64,000 nucleotides of DNA from Hydractinia symbiolongicarpus. Its lineage: Eukaryota; Cnidaria; Hydrozoa; Anthoathecata; Hydractiniidae. This document shows positions 57,273 through 64,000 of this stretch, one piece after another. The position numbers and the translations under genes are program-made. The notes under the pieces were generated by a model. It searched no databases and was not told the DNA's origin. It saw only the letters and a list, made by a program, of their open reading frames with translations. Numbering within the stretch: position 1 is the stretch's first letter; every line of letters begins with the position of its first letter. The stretch covers positions 21,144,501 through 21,208,500 of the forward strand of contig NC_079880.1 in the NCBI RefSeq assembly GCF_029227915.1, given 5' to 3'.

Positions 57273-59424
57273 GCGGACAAGGATTTACGCAACATATTAC
57301 GTCTACTTACAATGGGGAGAAGGGTCCTTAAACCTAGCTTAAACCGTGGGCCAGTTTTTAAACTTTTTCCGAGAAGATTTTGAAATACTGCATAATAATT
57401 TATGAACTGTGCGAGAAAATCTTCAAACTTTTCAAAAATTACGGAATCAAGCTACAGATTTATATGTCATCAATTTGGACTTAGGAAGAATCCTTAAAAC
57501 AATCTTATGAAAATATTGCGCTTGAAACGTCGCATTGTTTAGGTTGGATCGAAACGAAAAGGCATATTTAGTGAATTGATTAAGCAGTCGATGTTTTGAC
57601 AATATGTTTAAAAGAGAATCATACAGCAGATTCCCGGTCAGTGAAAAGAAAAGTTTCGTATAGCGAACTTAAAGCGTCACAGTACTTCTCGCAATGGATA
57701 CATAACACAAATTTTGTTAAGAACAATTTATATTTTAGGAATGATGATTTTTATTTTTAAAAGCGTTTTTGAGAATCGATTCAATACGTGCTTCTATTTA
57801 TTTTATGTGAGGTAGAATGTAAAGTAGAAAAAAAAAACTTTGCACGCTTTGAATATTATGCCGAAAGCTGTTACGAAATTTAATATATTGAAAATTTTTC
57901 AATACGTCAGACTTGTGGTTGAAAGAATAAATTAGGCTACGTTTTCAGTGAAGAAGGTCATAAAAAATTTTGTTGCTCTCTGAATAGCTTCACTTCTAAC
58001 TCCTATAAAGTACTAACATCGCTCAGCGTGGAACCGATACTCCATAAAATTGTAGATAGGTTTTCACAACTCATTTTTACAACTTACAGAGAACTTATGC
58101 CGCAAAGTTTTAATTTTTAGCTAATACAATTATTTGTTTTTCCTAATTGTTACAATAATTTAAGTCATTTTAGGTAAACCTTTTTTGTCACGGAAGGTAA
58201 ACTTTAAGGTTTGAATTTAGAAATCAGGAAATCTAAATATGATCAGAACATCAGAAAATCAGAACAAATGAATGTAGACGGAAATAGTGTTAAATTATTA
58301 ATGTTTCTTTTTTCTTCAGTTCAAAGAAAAAATAACTAAAAAAGGAAAATCTAGAATATATAACAATGTTTTACTTTTAATAAAAAATATCTTTCTTCTC
58401 TCTAAAAACAATTATGTTCGAGCTTCCTTTATAATTCATGAAAAAAAATGTGAAGCAGAAAACAATTTATTTCCAAAGTTATAGATGTGACATAGACATT
58501 TGACAATAAACGAACACTTGTATAAGAATAGCTTCTATTCACCAGTTTCAAGAACTTAAATAATTTTACTAGTAAAGATAGTAAGGATAAGAAAAATTTT
58601 TTTTAGAAAAAAAAGTTAAATGCACATATAAAAAAATTACAAATTGTTTAAAATTGCTAAGATATTTTCAAAAACATTGACCGTAACGGTCTCGTAAAAC
58701 TCGTTACGGCATGGGGGCATCGTAATTCCGTCCACTGATCCACACACGTGGAGCATCCAAGTACTTGTTTGCAACACATTGAAATTTTTTGAGAAAAAAA
58801 AGAAAGAATTTCTTCAGTAAAAATTTTATTCATGTCTGTTTCTGTGGTAAGACAAACAACATTTAACTGAATCCTACGAATGTTATACAACTCTTTACAC
58901 TTCACGTCAATTGATCTGATAGGCCAGAATTATCACATGACTTGTCACATGATTTGTTACTCCTTTACTAACTTCCTTTACGCATTTACGAGTTAAAAAT
59001 TTTCAATTTTCTATTTAAATCAAAATTGAACTTGAATTTCAATTTTTGATTCAAATTAAAAATCAAAAATTGAACTTAAAATTCAATTTTTGATTTAAAC
59101 GAAATTTGATTTAATTTTCAAATTTAAAATTCTCTTAAAAATCAGAAATTTAGAAATTGATATTACATTTTGGGATTTTTAGCACCAAATGACCCAAAGT
59201 AATCCTTGGGTTCGTAGAAGAAAAACGTCTGCGAAGGAGAGCGTACTTTTTTGCCAAAATATGAAGTTCCTTTTTTGTTTTTTGATTTGAAAACGAAAAA
59301 CGAAAATTGAGTTTAAATTTTCTTTTTTTATTGAATTAAAAAAGAAAAATTGATAAAAAAATTGAAATTTGTTTTTATTTTAAAATGAAAATTAAATGTC
59401 CCTTTTAGGTCACGGATTTTCGAT
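56730..59424. mobile_element. 2.7-kb element with inverted ends of about 430 bp and a 6-bp target duplication
   Basis: TTCGAT at 56730-56735 and 59419-59424 flank ends AATCCGTGACC (56736) and GGTCACGGATT (ending 59418). The inverted arms, about 56736-57190 and 58985-59418, agree at high identity (for example GTACGCTCTCCTTCGCAGAC in the left arm and its complement in the right). The outer arm halves are simple A/T-rich text around 'caaatttt' motifs. The 1.8-kb middle has no convincing ORF. Long inverted ends plus a 6-bp duplication are known for Polinton/Maverick elements, but the AA...TT termini do not fit the usual AG start, so it stays unclassified. Confidence 0.85.
57241..57271. repeat. 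(TTA)n microsatellite
   Basis: About ten TTA repeats inside the long inverted-repeat element, next to its left arm. Confidence 0.92.
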
Positions 59425-61769
59425 GAACCAAACAATTCAATGTTTCATTAACTCAGAAATAAATAAATCAGCATTAATTTGTTTCTGAATTTGCGTGTTT
59501 CAAGCTTAAAATCTATCGAACTTTATTAATTTTAATTTTTCGAATTTTAAAAATTTGATTGTGTATTATTATTTCTTTTGTTAAATCTTTTACATTTAAA
59601 GAAACTGATTGGATGATGTTTATTTCGACAAATCCAAAAATTTGAAACAAAAAAGCATTACTATAAGAAATAGGATAGTGTATCATCTGCTTTAAATATT
59701 GAGAGAAATTCAATTGCCAATTGGTCATAGTAGACATTTAGTCTTCCTGGAAATATTCCAGAATGCTTGCAACAATAAAAGACAATCTTTAAAGTAAACA
59801 GAATTGTGTGAATTTTTTTTGTGTGAATATTTATCAAGGAGACTTAAAAGCCTCTATGAAAACACAACGCCAACAAACTTTCAATAAGGTTTGTTTGGGA
59901 ATGCCATCGCAGTATATCTTCCATTATGATGTTCGTGAAAGTTATGTGCAAAATCTTTGAGACACATGGTTCGATGTCCTAATATTGTACGTTAATCAAA
60001 TAAAATATTTTTATAGCAATTTACAAGTCTCCAGCCAACCTCACCCCAGGGCCCCTATTCACTTTTTAATAATAGTTGTTCTGCAGGTTTTTTTTAGCTA
60101 CAATGACAGTAGAGGTGCAGAGTACTTACGTTCCGTGCAAGTTATAAAAAAAGTAAATCTATTATAAACGCATTCGTTTTTCAGCAAGTGCAAATGGCAT
60201 ACACGTTGCAAGAAATTATTTAAAGATAACATCACAGAAAGGTTTGTCTACATAATTGCTTCTTTCCGTTTTTCCATGTTTTTGGTTTAAGAATTTAATT
60301 ATTTGAACTATTTACTCTAGGCCTCATTTCGTTTTAACTTGGACTGAAATTATTTGGCCACAAAGCACTTATTAAAAATTTGGAAAATAAGCATTTTAGT
60401 ACCTACAGCTATTTGCGATAAACGTCGAAAAAATATTTCTTTATGACATTAACAACAACAGCAACATCAAAAACAATGTACACATTATCCACAATGCAGC
60501 GTCTTCGGATAATTTTAACATTCGAAAGTTACAACGTAACGGATAAACATCGTTTTGAGTTTGATTACTTTATGTTTTCATTAGATAACGCTAACAACAT
60601 TAAACTACCCTGCGTCCGTTGACTTTTGAAAGTTATCAATCATTACAGTGAAAATGGCATTCTGTTATTTTGTTTGCTAAACTAAGTTAAATTATAAAAA
60701 AAAGAGTACAACAAAAGGGAGTTTTAAGCATGTTTTTTATGGCAAGCATATTTAAAGTTCTTTACAATATTTAATGAAAAATATTTCTACACTAAATCTA
60801 TCTATTACTATTGCCATCGTTTTGTAGGTAATGTTTGAGTATCCTAATATATAAAAGACATAGTTTTATTGTAGTACGTAAAGAGAAACAAAAGCAGGTT
60901 CGAAAGTTTATTGGAAAAATTCGTTAGCTAGCTATACAATAGATAAAGCAAAAGTGAATTGGTTCTTCAGTTAAGAAAATTAAAGTGATATCGTTTCTCT
61001 TTAAAGCACCACCACCAAGGAGACATCATAAAACACGCGAAATGACTTCCTTCGATTATCATTGCAAACCTACAGCAGCAGTTTTTATTGTTTCCGTTTT
61101 CTTCCTCTTCTCTTATTTTTGAACGTTGTGATTGATTTCCAATTTTGATTTGCACCATTTGCAATAAATATCTTCTTCGAACTACACCAGTAGGTAAAAT
61201 CCTCTTAAATTTGGAGGTCATAAGCGGAATTGGACTAAAGGTCATAAGTGGACACCTGACTAACGTTTTGAAAAAGTCCCTTGGTAAGAAATATTTTTGC
61301 TCGCTTAAGTGGCAAATGGCTTAGCTGCGCAGTAAACACTCCTGTCACCAGGAAAAGCATGCTTCTCAAACAAAACTTTTACGACAAAAAATTGTAGACA
61401 TAAAGTCTGTATTTTCATGTCTCAGTAAGTTCATGTTGGGTTTTAAGACAAGACTTGGTGCTTTACTGCAACCAAAAAGTATGCTTTTAAAACTTTCAAA
61501 ATTGATGACATACGTCGTAATGCGTGTTGTGGTTGCACTCGACACCTTCTAGGCAAATCGATAAACAAAATAATGCAGGCAGCCAACCCATAAACCCGCA
61601 CATTTTAATCTTTATTTTCAAGTCAAAGCATATTATGATAGCACTTTTTCACGTGGCTTTTATTAAAAACAACTGTAAGGGAAATGATGCTGATAGCAAT
61701 AGTTTTTAAGTTGTTGCCAAAACTTTGCTTTCTTCACTAGCTTCTTCATTTTATTACCTGGCTATTGCC
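59425..61769. other. Non-coding stretch
   Basis: No exon I can support. A minus ORF of 92 codons (60967-61245), with a basic/acidic NQSQRSKIREEEENGNN segment, is the only mildly protein-like frame but lacks a domain. Confidence 0.35.
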
Positions 61770-61806
61770 TTAAACAATACCACGTTTCCACGTGATATTG
61801 CTTAAG
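61770..61806. repeat. Imperfect hairpin
   Basis: Arms TTAAACAATACCACGT and ACGTGATATTGCTTAA pair at 14 of 16 positions around a TTCC-type loop. Confidence 0.75.
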
Positions 61807-61943
61807 CCAATCACGGACTAGTATACAAATATTTCTTACTACATCCGCCATTATGAACTGGAGTAATGATGCCGTTTACATGGTAAAACCTTCATACATT
61901 CAAGATTTGATCATTCAAGATATTTTAGTTTCAGATCTTCAAT

Positions 61944-61983
61944 AAACGACTAAACAGTGTCTAAAGACACTGTTTAGTCGTTT
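61944..61983. repeat. Near-perfect 40-bp palindrome
   Basis: AAACGACTAAACAGTGTCT, two A bases, then the exact reverse complement: 19-bp arms without mismatch. Confidence 0.93.
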
Positions 61984-64000
61984 GACTACATTATAAAGCG
62001 CACTTGTCTGTAAGTTTCTTTTACAATGACGCTTCTACTGCGAAGGTTTTACTGTTAAAGTTCCATGTTTTTCCCCCATCCGAATGTGAGCACAAAACAA
62101 TGTCACATGAGAATACGTCCGCAAGAATAATATTTGCAACATTTCTGTAGAGTTCTCATGTAATTTTCCAAAATAATTTTGAAACAAAAATTACTTTAGG
62201 CAAGTTTAATAAATTCTCAAGAAATTTAACATAGGAAAAAATGGCTTCTAAAACTTTAAAGCTGACTTCAGCTAAGCATCACACCACCAAACAATAACGT
62301 GATATCTCTTTGTACCAGTAGGTAGCCAAGAATACTTTTCTTACTTTTATCCATCTAAAGATATTTTTCTAACAAAAATAATTTTCACCTGAATATGTAA
62401 AATGTGTAAGTTATATATATAAAATATATAACTTATACATAAAATATAGCTAGCTAGCTAAAGTTCTGTTTTACAGTTGTTAGCTCATCAAACAACAAGA
62501 GTGGTGGCTGTAATTTGGCCACGGAACGTTCTGGCCACACGAAGAATATAATGTATTTGTTAGCTTCCCTAGAGAATCATATTTTTTTGCAACTTGTATT
62601 TAGATTGGTTACGTCATTTAATTGGAATAAGTTTTTGAAAAAAAGAAATTTTCTTAATACCAGTGATCTGGCGATTTCAAAAAACTCACGAGAATTTGGG
62701 GAAAATCAACAACATCCGTGTGAAATTTACTTTGTCAATACCTAGCGTTTTCAGGCCATCTTAAGACGAGAGGGTGAGAGGGCACTGACAATATATATGC
62801 AGATCAGAGAAAACTGTGGCCATAAAATTCTGCATGCCTTTTATGAAATAAAAGTTAACAAAAAACCTGATGCCGCTATTGATTTTGAGCTGCCGTCATG
62901 GTTTCTCAGTATCAAGTTTGGGTTTAGTTAAGTTATGTTTTTTCACCGCTTCTATCTTATCTGACTTCTAAATCAAATATCTACGAAATATTTCATATAT
63001 TATTAATAAAGTTTTTTTCATTTTACTCTACTTTTACTAGTAAAGGTAAAGTAGAGACTAGCGATGAGTGGAACAATTGAATATAAAACTTTGAAGGGCC
63101 AAAGTATATAAAGAAAAATTATAAAACAATAACATTAAAATAATATATATCTCAATAAACTTGTAATGAGACAAATTTAAAAAAATAAAATTGTGTAAGT
63201 TTATTAAAAGAAATGTGTATCAGAGCATATACAACACAAATCGTCTTACTCTTCCAGTACTTTGGATAAATTTTGAATAAATCACATTAACAATGTGTGC
63301 AAAAATTTAAAGCTCATTTGAACTCAATTATTTGCAATCGTCTGGATGAAATCGTACTTATAATGCAGAAGATGCACAGAAATACACAAAACATAATGCC
63401 AAAGACTACAAAGGTGTTGAAATATCCTTTCTGTTTAGCGTATTACCGGTTGAGTATCTTTCTAGTATTATAAGTAGGTTATTTAAAAAAACCGCGGGTG
63501 CTCCAGCATACTTTAAAATTAAACCAGGCAGTGAAAAGCTCTATAATATGGTTGTTTACAAAATCTCTCTCTGGTTAAACGCGTCTGGACGTAAGCGTAC
63601 TTTAGCATACCATTTAAAATATGCACAAAAAAATATAACGTGCTTTTTGTTTGTTATAATTGAAAACATTTTACGACTCATGGTCACAACTTTTTAACTG
63701 AAAACAACTCAGTCGAGAGAGCCATTAATTCTTCTTTATCTTTATCCAATTTTCTTTCTATGTGAATAACAATATGCAGCGGTTGTTCGTAGAGCATACG
63801 ATGTATTTTTTATTTGATAACTGATCTCTGATTTAGGATCTCTTTTTACATGCATTATTAACTAGGAATATTTATTTAAAGACATAAACGAGAATATGTT
63901 AGGACTTCAACGTTATGGCAGCGGTGATCGTAAAGTTTTTCTTTCAGGTTATAGGTCTTCAAAAAATTTGAGTTCTTACAAATACAAAAACACACCATAA
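61984..64000. other. Non-coding stretch
   Basis: An AT-rich hairpin lies at 62407-62435 (TAAGTTATATAT / ATATATAACTTA). A plus ORF at 62515-62745 has no domain. A short SINE-like match occurs near 63418-63445. Confidence 0.35.

Noticed and set aside
56730-59424. Firm call of a Polinton/Maverick element
   Set aside because: Only the 6-bp duplication and arm length fit. No polymerase, integrase or capsid gene is present and the termini differ.

Overview
This window is animal nuclear DNA. It is strongly AT-rich, its few genes have short exons with GT-AG introns, and it is packed with non-autonomous DNA transposons. A NACHT-LRR (NLR) gene, an SLC17-type transporter and a secreted acidic-then-cationic precursor fit a cnidarian, most likely a hydrozoan. 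The organism call is inference. I see nothing prokaryotic, and most of the window is not protein coding.

Layout: (1) 326-1379 holds the last two coding exons of an SLC17-family (sialin or vesicular-glutamate-transporter-like) MFS gene. (2) 2800-23100 is repeat-rich. It contains a tRNA-derived SINE, a decayed BAHD-type acyltransferase with two in-frame stops (4796-5797), four copies of a TTAA-flanked MITE, pogo/Tigger-like and hAT-like fragments, a MITE with arms of about 60 bp (10576-10819), and a clean TTAA-flanked piggyBac-like element (21572-22320). (3) 23465-25478 is the most interesting gene. It encodes a signal peptide, an acidic segment and a Tyr/Lys/Pro/Val/His/Gly repeat domain built on a 153-bp unit. 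Splicing sets the frame, so a plain ORF scan misses it. (4) 25800-29968 is a cluster of small Helitron-like elements (5' TC, 3' hairpin, CTAG end), some joined head to tail. (5) 29367-44022 is a recent tandem duplication of a 7.3-kb unit. The unit carries a decayed hAT transposon, a degenerate tRNA-like sequence, a pogo remnant, and a Helitron-like element enclosing a two-exon C2H2 zinc-finger gene. Copy-specific indels break or fuse the ORFs differently in each copy. (6) 45423-47718 (minus) is an NLR gene with an intact Walker A motif and a recently expanded LRR module, but with one in-frame stop and one frameshift. (7) 50160-51560 holds more Helitron pieces. 53539-53690 is a tRNA-derived SINE. 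55320-56260 is a diverged partial copy of the end of the 7.3-kb unit. 56736-59418 is a 2.7-kb element with inverted terminal repeats of about 430 bp and a 6-bp target duplication. The last 4.5 kb shows only small palindromes.

The genes form no pathway together. The transporter, the NLR and the secreted repeat protein are independent loci set in transposon-derived DNA. All copy relationships were found by reading within the window, and no database search was run.
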